Positions 7,635 to 15,333 of a DNA stretch of 25,872 nt are shown here, in pieces. Made by a program: the position numbers and the translations under genes. Each line of letters opens with the position of its first letter. Position 1 is the first letter of the stretch. The notes beneath the pieces are model-generated. The model did not search any database and was not told the DNA's origin. It worked only from the letters and a program-made list of their open reading frames with translations. The stretch is from JALVIU01 sp964462295 (lineage in GTDB: Bacteria; Atribacterota; JALVIU01), in assembly GCA_964462295.1 (NCBI GenBank), contig CAYWXH010000022.1, forward strand, positions 1-25,872, in the 5' to 3' direction.

Positions 7635-8132
7635 ATGAATTTACGAGAGGTTTTAAAAGAAGAAAAGCAAAAAAATGGGACTATAAAAGAGGTTAATAAA
7701 GAATCTCAAGAATTTATTGTGTTTACTATAAAAACCCGATGGTTTGCTATAGAGTTAGATTCTATTGTAGAAATAGGAGAGATAGAAAATTATATCAATT
7801 TCCCTATGGCACCTGTTTATATAAAGGGGCTACAGTTTGTACATGGTAATCCTGTTATTCTCTTTGATATCTTGGGGGTTTTAGAAAATAATGATATTTT
7901 TGATCCGAAAAATATAAAGGGACATACTATAATTATTTTAAAATATGATGAGGACTTTTTTGGAATAATTATAAGTGAACTTATTGAAACAATATCAATC
8001 CCAAAAGAGAAAACTTTGTTTACCCCTGAACTAGGGGAATTTTATAAAGGCACATTTAAATATAAGGATAAAACTGTTTCAATATTAGATATAAAGCAAA
8101 TAATAAACTCTACCTATAACCTTGAGAAATGA
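7635..8132 (+). CDS. CheW-like coupling protein 1
   Basis: A 165-residue CheW-domain protein that should bridge the MCP-like protein and CheA. After a charged tail of about 25 residues, the CheW fold is recognisable: FIVFTIKTRWFAIELDSI (28-45), PMAPVYIKGLQFVHGNPVILFD (56-77, the conserved IxGxxxxxGxxVxxxD region) and GTFKYKDKTVSILDIKQI near the end. AGGGGAA precedes the ATG. Its stop overlaps the start of the next CheW-like gene as ATGA. The call rests on the fold pattern and the neighbours; sequence similarity to classical CheW is modest. Confidence 0.87.
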   Translation: MNLREVLKEEKQKNGTIKEVNKESQEFIVFTIKTRWFAIELDSIVEIGEIENYINFPMAPVYIKGLQFVHGNPVILFDILGVLENNDIFDPKNIKGHTIIILKYDEDFFGIIISELIETISIPKEKTLFTPELGEFYKGTFKYKDKTVSILDIKQIINSTYNLEK

Positions 8133-8569
8133 AAGAAATAAGCCTTGTAGTAGCAAAAATTTTTGATGTTTTTATAGGTATCCCTAAAGATAGTGTAAAT
8201 ATTGTACTTCCCTTAACCTATGAAAGTAAAAGGGCCACCTATACATTTACGGAAATAAAGAATTTAAAAAGAGTATGGGGATATGGAGTAAGCTTCAAAC
8301 ATGAAGGTAAAGATATAAAGATATTAGATCTTTCTGCTTTTTATAGGTCTAGTGGAGATTTTCATAAATTTAAATATGTAATTGTCTGTAACAAGATTGC
8401 CATACGGGTAGATGATATTATTGATATAGAAAACTATTTTTTTAGAGATATCTATCTATTTCCCCTTTATTTACAGAGAGTTTTGAATCTTGAATATATC
8501 TGGGGAATAGTAATCAATGCCGGGGATCCTATATATTTAATAGATCCAAAGATATTGAAATGTGATTAG
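8129..8569 (+). CDS. Divergent CheW-like protein 2
   Basis: A 146-residue soluble protein, four-base overlap with the previous CheW gene. The pattern of short strands is CheW-like: an opening VVAKIFDVFIGIPKDSV (8-24), a central WGYGVSFKHEGKDIKILDLS, which parallels the CheW GxxxxxGxxVxxxD region, a strand AIRVDDIIDIE and a final WGIVINAGDPIYLID. It is much less conserved than its neighbour. Pil/Chp, Frz and Wsp pathways often have two CheW proteins, so it may couple to a different partner or modulate the array. I am fairly confident of the fold and unsure whether it binds CheA. Confidence 0.68.
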   Translation: MKEISLVVAKIFDVFIGIPKDSVNIVLPLTYESKRATYTFTEIKNLKRVWGYGVSFKHEGKDIKILDLSAFYRSSGDFHKFKYVIVCNKIAIRVDDIIDIENYFFRDIYLFPLYLQRVLNLEYIWGIVINAGDPIYLIDPKILKCD

Positions 8570-8578
8570 GAGAGAAAA

Positions 8579-9535
8579 ATGATCTATATTTTTTTATTTC
8601 TATTAGGTATAGCTTTCTTATTTCTCTATAGCATTTATAGAAAACGTATAAAAAAATTGAAAGATAGAATTGAAAAGATAGAAGAAGCTCGAAAAAAGGA
8701 AAATGTATTATTTAGGAAAAAAATAGATTATATAAAAACTTATATAGATAATATAGAAGGAAAAATAAGAGAGTTAGAAAACTTAAAAGAAGGTGATATT
8801 TTTACATTAGGTACATGGATAGAAAGGATAGATAGATTGTTAAAGAATGATTCCTTGGCTTTTGAGAAGAATAATAAGGCTCCAGAGAGTATAAAAGAGA
8901 ACATAAAGAGATTAAGTAATTCTTTTTTAGAAATAAAAGAATTACTTATAGGTTTTAAAGAACCTGTAAAGAAAAATTTTGATAATATATATTTTACCCA
9001 AGAGAGATTAACTGACATAAAACAGGTTTCTGTATCAGTCAAGAAACTTGTTAACCAGATAAGATTGATAGCCTTTAATGCAGATATAGAATCCTCAAGG
9101 GGCTCCAATGAAAATAGAAGTTTTGGGGTTATAGCTTCTCAGATTAGGAATTTAGTTGATGAGATTGAAGAAACTACCACTGAAATAGAAGAAATTATAA
9201 AAGACCTTGAAGATGTATTTTCCGAGGAGATTTTAATTTCTGAAATCCTTTTGAAAAAACAAGATAAAATTACAGATATAAATGAAATGGTTTTTAACCT
9301 AATAGAGGCTCTCTCTCGTTCTACTCAAAAATTATCAGATTTTTCTCAAGAGATGGAGGGGTCTTATGAGAATTACAAAGAGATAATAGATAAATTTAGA
9401 GATGTTATTCAAAAGACAAAAGAAACAGAAGTTAAATTAGAAGATGAAAAAAGAATATATAAGGAAAACCTAAGAGAGTTATTAATACTAATAGAAGATG
9501 TAAAAAAGAGTATTGAGAGTGATATAGATGAGTAA
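8579..9535 (+). CDS. Membrane-anchored MCP-like signalling protein without a sensor domain
   Basis: A 318-residue, almost entirely helical protein. Residues 2-19 form one transmembrane anchor, followed by basic residues, so the rest should be cytoplasmic. No periplasmic loop, HAMP, PAS or Cache domain is visible. Residues 161-192 match the hairpin tip of methyl-accepting chemotaxis proteins: IAFNADIESSR in place of the canonical LALNAAIEAAR, then FGVIASQIRNL in place of FAVVADEVRKL. That tip binds CheW and CheA. The flanking helices are shorter than in classical MCPs, and there is no C-terminal CheR/CheB-binding pentapeptide. How it receives a signal is unknown; another membrane or helical protein may drive it. 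GGAGAG precedes the ATG, and it overlaps cheA by eight bases. Confidence 0.8.
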   Translation: MIYIFLFLLGIAFLFLYSIYRKRIKKLKDRIEKIEEARKKENVLFRKKIDYIKTYIDNIEGKIRELENLKEGDIFTLGTWIERIDRLLKNDSLAFEKNNKAPESIKENIKRLSNSFLEIKELLIGFKEPVKKNFDNIYFTQERLTDIKQVSVSVKKLVNQIRLIAFNADIESSRGSNENRSFGVIASQIRNLVDEIEETTTEIEEIIKDLEDVFSEEILISEILLKKQDKITDINEMVFNLIEALSRSTQKLSDFSQEMEGSYENYKEIIDKFRDVIQKTKETEVKLEDEKRIYKENLRELLILIEDVKKSIESDIDE

Positions 9536-11642
9536 TATAGAGATAGATGATCAAGAATTTTTAAAAGAACTTCTCTTGGAATTTCAGGAAGAGGCCCGCC
9601 AGAGGCTTATAAAAATAGAGAACCTTTTGATTTCTTACACCCCAGAGAAAAAAGAAATAGGTATAGAGATAAAGCGAGAACTCCATACATTAAAAGGTAG
9701 TTCTGCTATGTTAAACCTTGAAGTGTTTAGCAAGGTATCCCATAAATTAGAAGACCTTTTTAAAAAATCTGAGGAGAAAGGGGTATTTAATCAGCCACTT
9801 GTATCTTTTTTTCTCGAAGTTATATCTTTAATGAAAGAGTATCTGAATGAGCTCTCACAAGATATAGAAAAAAAACTCTCTACTTTTATCCCGAAGATAG
9901 AAACATACGATATATCTAATATTGAAAGCTCAAAAGAAGACTTAACAGTTTCTCCTGAGACAAAAATAATACCAGAAGAGGTAGAAATTGTTAAAGATAG
10001 AGAAAAAAAGTATATAACCATAGAAGCAGAAAAGATAGATAAATTTTTGGCACTTATAAGTGAGTTTTTATTTAAAGAAGAAGGACTCATAGAGAGAAAA
10101 AATGACATTAAAGAAATAAACATTTTAGCCAAAAGAGAGTTAAAAGATAGTAAATTTAAAGAGTTGCAAAATAAAATAGAGTTAACTTATCATTTTTTTA
10201 AAGAATATGTAAATAATGGTAAGATTTTCTTAAAAGAGATAAAAGATTATATGTATATTTTAAGAACCCAACCTATATCTACCATATTTGATGGCTTACC
10301 AGCTCAAGTTTTTAGAATATCTCATTCTTTGGGAAAAAAGATAGATTTTAAGATAAGAGGAAGAGAAATTCAATTAGATAGAAGAATTATCTCTCAACTC
10401 AATGAACCTTTATTGCATCTTTTGAGAAATGCAATAGACCATGGGATAGAGCTACCAGAGGAGAGAAGAAAAAAGGGAAAAAGTGAAACAGGCAAGATAG
10501 TGCTTTCTGCAAGGTATGAAGGAGATGATGTTTTTATAGAACTTAGAGATGATGGAAAAGGAATAGATCCTGATAAGATAAAAGATAACATATTAAAAAA
10601 AGGTATCCTTAAGGAAGAAGAATTAGAAAAATTGGATGAAAGAGGCATATTAAATCTTATATTTATGCCAGGTTTTTCTACTAAAGGAGAGGTAACAATG
10701 CTATCTGGTAGGGGTGTGGGGATGGATATAGTAAAAAATAAGGTATTGGAATTAGGAGGAGATATATATATTGATTCCAAAGTAGATGAATATACAGAAA
10801 TTACGCTGAGACTCCCTACCACATTAGGTATAGGAAGAGTTTTGATTTTAAGAATTAGTGATTTTATTTTTGCAATATTATCTGTTCATGTACAAAGTAT
10901 ATTAAAAAAGGGCATGGGAGAAGAATTTTTATTAGGAGGAGAACGATTTTTAAAAATAGAGAAAAAGCTTATGCCTATTATTGAAATTTCCCGTATCTTT
11001 TCTGTAAAATTTTTAGAAAGGTACTATATTCGACTTTCTGTAAACAATAAAGATTTTTTATTACCAGTAGAGGAGATAATTGATGAAAAAGAGGTTACTA
11101 TAAGACCTTTTTCAGAGTACCTAAGGAAAAAGGTAAAGATGTTTAATTCTTTTATTGTACTACAAGAAGGAAGAATTGCCCCTATCTTAAACGCCCAGGT
11201 CTTGCCTAATTGGAGAATAATATCGAAAGTAGGTACTGTAATCTTTTCAAAAGAAGATAAGAAGAGTTCTCCTTACAGAAAAATACTTATAGTAGAGGAT
11301 GCACCTGTTACAAGAAAAATGGAAGCCATGATACTAAGAGATGAAGGTTTTTATGTTTATGAAGCCTCAAATGGAAAAGAGGCACTTGATGTTTTTCGCA
11401 GAGACCCTCAAATATCCTTGATTATAACAGATATAGAGATGCCTGTAATGGATGGTGTTCAATTAGTTAAAAAGATAAGAAAAGAAAATAAAAAGATTCC
11501 TATAATAGTAGTAACTACTTTAATTGAAAGAGAGATAAAAGGAGAAGTTTTTGAGCTTTCGAATCTGATCATACAGAAAAAAGATTTTACGAAAAAAGAG
11601 TTTATTTCTAAGGTTAAACGTTTTGTAGAAGATAAAGGATAG
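9528..11642 (+). CDS. cheA: CheA-type histidine kinase with C-terminal receiver (hybrid CheA)
   Basis: A 704-residue hybrid kinase. Domains in order: HPt (about 1-115, H53 in ELHTLKGSSAML), a short linker instead of a P2 domain (about 120-160), dimerisation helices (about 162-255), ATPase (about 256-432), CheW-like regulatory domain (about 434-570) and receiver (about 584-704). ATPase motifs are complete: N301 and H305 in LLRNAIDHG, DDGKG 341-345 and GRGVGMD 394-400. The receiver has E590/D591, D635 and T664, but the usual Lys-Pro becomes KKD near K685. This architecture is that of ChpA/PilL and FrzE rather than flagellar CheA. It should phosphorylate its own receiver, the receiver at 7286 and possibly the GGDEF protein at 12719. 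It overlaps the MCP-like gene by eight bases. Confidence 0.95.
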   Translation: MSNIEIDDQEFLKELLLEFQEEARQRLIKIENLLISYTPEKKEIGIEIKRELHTLKGSSAMLNLEVFSKVSHKLEDLFKKSEEKGVFNQPLVSFFLEVISLMKEYLNELSQDIEKKLSTFIPKIETYDISNIESSKEDLTVSPETKIIPEEVEIVKDREKKYITIEAEKIDKFLALISEFLFKEEGLIERKNDIKEINILAKRELKDSKFKELQNKIELTYHFFKEYVNNGKIFLKEIKDYMYILRTQPISTIFDGLPAQVFRISHSLGKKIDFKIRGREIQLDRRIISQLNEPLLHLLRNAIDHGIELPEERRKKGKSETGKIVLSARYEGDDVFIELRDDGKGIDPDKIKDNILKKGILKEEELEKLDERGILNLIFMPGFSTKGEVTMLSGRGVGMDIVKNKVLELGGDIYIDSKVDEYTEITLRLPTTLGIGRVLILRISDFIFAILSVHVQSILKKGMGEEFLLGGERFLKIEKKLMPIIEISRIFSVKFLERYYIRLSVNNKDFLLPVEEIIDEKEVTIRPFSEYLRKKVKMFNSFIVLQEGRIAPILNAQVLPNWRIISKVGTVIFSKEDKKSSPYRKILIVEDAPVTRKMEAMILRDEGFYVYEASNGKEALDVFRRDPQISLIITDIEMPVMDGVQLVKKIRKENKKIPIIVVTTLIEREIKGEVFELSNLIIQKKDFTKKEFISKVKRFVEDKG

Positions 11643-11654
11643 AGAGATATTGTT

Positions 11655-12722
11655 ATGATAGTAGGTGAGACAAGATTCTTTAGGGAAAGATCTACTTTTG
11701 ATATAGTTGAGTCTCTTATAAAGAGAGAAAATCTTTCCAATTTTAATGTTTGGTCTTTGGGCTGTTCTACAGGGGAAGAACCTTATAGTATAGCCATTAT
11801 GCTTTATGAGATGGGCTTTAAGCCTTCTTCTGTAAAAGTTTATGCAAGTGATATAAATAAAGAATTTATAGAAAAGGCAAAAAAGGGGATATATGAAAGA
11901 TCCAAAATCATGAGATCTGAGAGAGGGGATATTGTAAAGTATTTTGAAAAAATAGATGCTAATAATTATAGATTAAAAGACGAAATAAGAGAGTATGTAA
12001 AATTTTTTTATTTTGATATTATTGATTTTTCTAGATATAAATCTTTTAGAGAAATGTTTAAATTTATTTTTTTAAGAAATGTACTTATATATTTTCCTAC
12101 TGAAAAGATAGAAAAAATTATGGATAAGGTTGGAGAGACCTTAGTAAAGGGTGGCTATCTTTTTCTTGGAAATAAAGAAATTCTCTATAATTATAGCAGT
12201 AAATATGTAAAAGAATTCTTAAATAATGTAACCTTTTATAGGAAAAAAGAAAAAATAGATATGGAAGTCAAAAAAGATAAAAGAGTAGCTTTTTCTTATA
12301 TAAATCGTAGATTAAAAGAAAAAGAAAGAGGTGGTATAGTAAAAAATAGGAAGGTAAAAATTTCCCCTTTTTCTCTTTATACAGGAGCTCTTTTGGCAGA
12401 GAAGATAAAGGAATCTCTTTACCTTTTGGACCCTGAATCTTTTGAATACTATTTTTTAAAGGGTTATTTAGAAGAGATGGGTGGTAGTGAAGAAAAAGCC
12501 ATAATATTTTATAAAAAATCTATAGAGCGCGAGCCAGAATTTCCTTTCTCTCATTTACATCTTGGAAATATATATTATAATAGTGGTAAATATAGTGAAG
12601 CTTATAGGGAATATATGTATGCATTAGAGGGATTAAAAGAACGAAAGAAATGGATTGAGTTTGTAACTTATGATGATATTGAATTTATTAGTAGTTTCTT
12701 GGAGAGCCGGATAGGAATATGA
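11655..12722 (+). CDS. cheR: CheR-type MCP methyltransferase lacking the N-terminal domain, with TPR region
   Basis: A 355-residue protein starting exactly at the catalytic domain: VGETRFFRE at 3-11 corresponds to the VGETYFFR motif that normally follows a helical N-terminal domain of about 60-80 residues. SAM-binding motifs follow: LGCSTGEEPYS (35-45), ASDI with D66, and FLRNVLIYF (139-147), a match to the CRNVLIYF signature. Residues about 255-335 contain TPR-like helices (YYFLKGYLEEMGG, HLHLGNIYYNSGKY), as in FrzF and WspC. It should methylate glutamates of the MCP-like protein with S-adenosylmethionine. The gene is 12 bases after the cheA stop and in the same frame; the nearest upstream in-frame codon block is that stop, so no longer form exists. 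The ribosome binding site is weak. Confidence 0.88.
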   Translation: MIVGETRFFRERSTFDIVESLIKRENLSNFNVWSLGCSTGEEPYSIAIMLYEMGFKPSSVKVYASDINKEFIEKAKKGIYERSKIMRSERGDIVKYFEKIDANNYRLKDEIREYVKFFYFDIIDFSRYKSFREMFKFIFLRNVLIYFPTEKIEKIMDKVGETLVKGGYLFLGNKEILYNYSSKYVKEFLNNVTFYRKKEKIDMEVKKDKRVAFSYINRRLKEKERGGIVKNRKVKISPFSLYTGALLAEKIKESLYLLDPESFEYYFLKGYLEEMGGSEEKAIIFYKKSIEREPEFPFSHLHLGNIYYNSGKYSEAYREYMYALEGLKERKKWIEFVTYDDIEFISSFLESRIGI

Positions 12723-13867
12723 TAAAAACTTACACAAAAGAGGAAGTTTCAAAACTTATACATGATATAAAGAACCCGCTTACCTCGATAATATCTTTTT
12801 CTAAAATGCTTATAGAAGATAAAGACTCTATATCCCAAGAGGAGAAAGAGGAATTTCTTCAACTCATTTACGAAGAGTCAAAGAGGATAAATGATATACT
12901 TAATACTTTTAAAGAAAAGGATGAGCCTTCAAGGAAGAAGGAGGCTCTTGTCAATGTTTCAGATTCATCTTTGCCTAATTTCACAGAGGGAAAAGCGAAG
13001 ATTTTGGTAGTGGATAATGATGGTTCTATCAGGCGTCTTATAAAGATGGACCTTGAAAAAATGGGATATACTGTTTATACCGCTTATAATGTAAAAGAAG
13101 CCCTTTCTTTTATTGAAAAATTTGAACCAGATCTCATAATTTCTGATATAGATATGCCAGATATAGATGGTCTTGGTTTTCGAAAAGAGTTAGAAAATAG
13201 AAACATTATTATTCCTTTTATATTTTTAACATCAGACTATAATGAAGAGAAAAGATTAAATGGTTTAAAATTAGGAGCAGATGCATACCTCGGAAAACCA
13301 TTTTCTATAGAAGAGCTAATAGTTATTATAGAATCCCTTTTGGAAAAGGCCAAGAAGATCGCTCAAAGTGTATATGTAGACCCTCTTATTGGGATTTATA
13401 ATAGGAAATTTATAGAGGAGAAGCTTCCTTTAAGGATAAAAAATGCATTAGATAATTCAATCCCTTTGTCTTTAGCTATGTGTGATATAGATTTTTTTAA
13501 AAAAATAAATGATAGATATGGACATCAGGTAGGTGATAAAGTTTTAAGGTTTTTAGGTAATTTTTTAAAGATGCGACTGAGGGGAAGTGATATAATTGCA
13601 AGATATGGAGGAGAAGAGTTCTTGATTTTATTGGAAAATGCTCCAAAACAAAGGGCCTATAAAATTATGGAGAGGTTGAGAAGGTTATTAGCCAAAGAAA
13701 AGTTACAAATAGATAATGAAAAAGATATCCAAATTACAATTAGTATAGGTATATCTACCTTGGGAGAAGATGGAGAGACTATTGATGAGTTGATAGAGAA
13801 TGCTGATAAGGCCTTGTATGAGGCAAAAAGTAAAGGAAGAAATAGGGTAGTTCTTGCAGAAAATTAG
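12719..13867 (+). CDS. HisKA-receiver-GGDEF diguanylate cyclase
   Basis: A 382-residue protein. Residues 10-65 look like a histidine kinase dimerisation/phosphotransfer domain, with H15 in HDIKNPLTSI, but no ATPase domain follows. Residues 94-212 are a receiver with D99/D101, phosphoacceptor D143 (ISDIDMPDIDG), T171 and K193 (GKPF). Residues about 218-382 are a GGDEF domain with an intact GGEEF site at 297-301. An inhibitory I-site, RGSD, lies at 288-291, five residues before the active site. It should make cyclic di-GMP from two GTP when the receiver is phosphorylated, like WspR. The HisKA part may dimerise the protein, pass phosphate between H15 and D143, or pair with another kinase. It overlaps cheR by four bases (ATGA), so it belongs to the chemosensory operon. 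Confidence 0.9.
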   Translation: MIKTYTKEEVSKLIHDIKNPLTSIISFSKMLIEDKDSISQEEKEEFLQLIYEESKRINDILNTFKEKDEPSRKKEALVNVSDSSLPNFTEGKAKILVVDNDGSIRRLIKMDLEKMGYTVYTAYNVKEALSFIEKFEPDLIISDIDMPDIDGLGFRKELENRNIIIPFIFLTSDYNEEKRLNGLKLGADAYLGKPFSIEELIVIIESLLEKAKKIAQSVYVDPLIGIYNRKFIEEKLPLRIKNALDNSIPLSLAMCDIDFFKKINDRYGHQVGDKVLRFLGNFLKMRLRGSDIIARYGGEEFLILLENAPKQRAYKIMERLRRLLAKEKLQIDNEKDIQITISIGISTLGEDGETIDELIENADKALYEAKSKGRNRVVLAEN

Positions 13868-13882
13868 AAAAGGAGGACTTAA

Positions 13883-15328
13883 ATGGCTGAAAAAGAATTT
13901 GTAAAAGATATTCCCTCTAAAAGTGAGGATTTTTCCTCATGGTATACATCAGTTATAAGAAAGGCAAACCTTGCAGATTATACTACTTTAAAGGGTTGCA
14001 TGGTAATAAAACCTTACGGATTTGCCTTATGGGAAAATGTAAAAAATGCATTAGATAAAAGGATAAAAGAAACCGGGCATCAGAATGCATACTTCCCTTT
14101 GTTTATCCCTGAGAGCCTTTTGAAAAAGGAAGCAGAACATGTGGAAGGATTTGCACCTGAAGTAGCATGGGTAACACATGGGGGCAAAGAAGAGTTAGAA
14201 GAAAGGCTTGCAGTAAGACCTACATCTGAAGCAATAATATGTAGTATCTATTCCAAATGGGTAAAATCTTATAGAGATCTTCCTATACTTATAAATCAGT
14301 GGGCAAATGTGGTAAGGTGGGAAAAAGTTACAAGACTCTTTTTAAGAACAACAGAATTTTTATGGCAGGAGGGACATACTGTACATAGGACCGAAGAAGA
14401 GGCACAAAAAGAGACCATAAAAATGTTAAATGTCTACAAAGACCTTTTAGAAACAGAGCTTGCTATTCCTGTCATATCTGGGCAAAAGACAGAAAGGGAA
14501 AAATTTGCAGGTGCACTCAGAACCTATTCCATTGAGGCACTTATGGGAGATGGAAAGGCCCTTCAAGCAGGCACTTCTCATAATTTGGGTCAACATTTTG
14601 CAAAGGTTTTTGATATTAAATTCTTAGATGAGGACCAAAAGGAAAAATATGCATGGCAGACTTCATGGGGTGTATCTACACGTTTAATAGGTGCTATTAT
14701 TATGGTACATGGAGATGATTATGGGCTTGTCCTTCCCCCGAGAATAGCTCCTATTCAAACAGTTATTGTGCCAATTTTTAAGAAAAACACAAAGGAAAAG
14801 GTATTAGATGTAGCAGAAAAAATAAAGGATAAATTAAAGGGAAAGGTAAGAGTAGAACTTGATAATAGGGAGGAATATACCCCAGGATGGAAATTCAATG
14901 AGTGGGAGCTAAAAGGGGTGCCCCTTAGAATAGAGCTTGGGCCAAGAGATATAGAGAAAGAAAGTGTTGTACTTGTAAGGAGGGACACCAGGGAAAAGAT
15001 AGTGTGTAAAATGGAAGAACTTGACGAAAAAGTAGATGAACTTTTAAAAACCATCCAAAGAAACCTTTTTGAAAAAGCCAAGAAGTTCAGAGAAGACAAC
15101 ACCCATATAGTAGAGAATTATGAAGAATTCAAAAAAATTATTGAAGAGAAAAAAGGATTTATTGTAGCTCCATGGTGTGGAAATCAGGAGTGTGAGGAAA
15201 AGATTAAGACAGAAACAAAGGCCACTATCAGAAATATCCCCTTTGAAAAGGTAGTGGATAAGAAAAGCAGATGTATATATTGTGGTAAAGAAACAGATCT
15301 ATTTGTATATTTTGCAAGGGCCTATTAG
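13883..15328 (+). CDS. proS: Prolyl-tRNA synthetase, archaeal/eukaryotic type
   Basis: Class II aminoacyl-tRNA synthetase that charges tRNA-Pro. The 481-residue length and the absence of the large editing insertion place it in the archaeal/eukaryotic-like ProRS group rather than the E. coli type. Motifs seen: the FSSWYTSVIRKANLADY start, LAVRPTSEAIICSIYSKW (motif 2 region), RTTEFLWQEGHT (153-164 or near) and LVLPPRIAPIQ leading into the anticodon-binding domain. The C-terminal domain has four cysteines that fit a zinc site: C432, C437, C464 and C467, with the conserved final FARAY. AAAGGAGGA precedes the ATG. It sits 15 bases after the GGDEF gene and is unrelated to it by function. Confidence 0.96.
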   Translation: MAEKEFVKDIPSKSEDFSSWYTSVIRKANLADYTTLKGCMVIKPYGFALWENVKNALDKRIKETGHQNAYFPLFIPESLLKKEAEHVEGFAPEVAWVTHGGKEELEERLAVRPTSEAIICSIYSKWVKSYRDLPILINQWANVVRWEKVTRLFLRTTEFLWQEGHTVHRTEEEAQKETIKMLNVYKDLLETELAIPVISGQKTEREKFAGALRTYSIEALMGDGKALQAGTSHNLGQHFAKVFDIKFLDEDQKEKYAWQTSWGVSTRLIGAIIMVHGDDYGLVLPPRIAPIQTVIVPIFKKNTKEKVLDVAEKIKDKLKGKVRVELDNREEYTPGWKFNEWELKGVPLRIELGPRDIEKESVVLVRRDTREKIVCKMEELDEKVDELLKTIQRNLFEKAKKFREDNTHIVENYEEFKKIIEEKKGFIVAPWCGNQECEEKIKTETKATIRNIPFEKVVDKKSRCIYCGKETDLFVYFARAY

Positions 15329-15333
15329 GGTGA

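Noticed and set aside
10394..10822. Minus-strand reading frame of 142 residues inside cheA
   Set aside because: It is antisense to the well-conserved ATPase domain, its Ser/Leu/Pro-rich sequence is a complement artefact, and it has no ribosome binding site.
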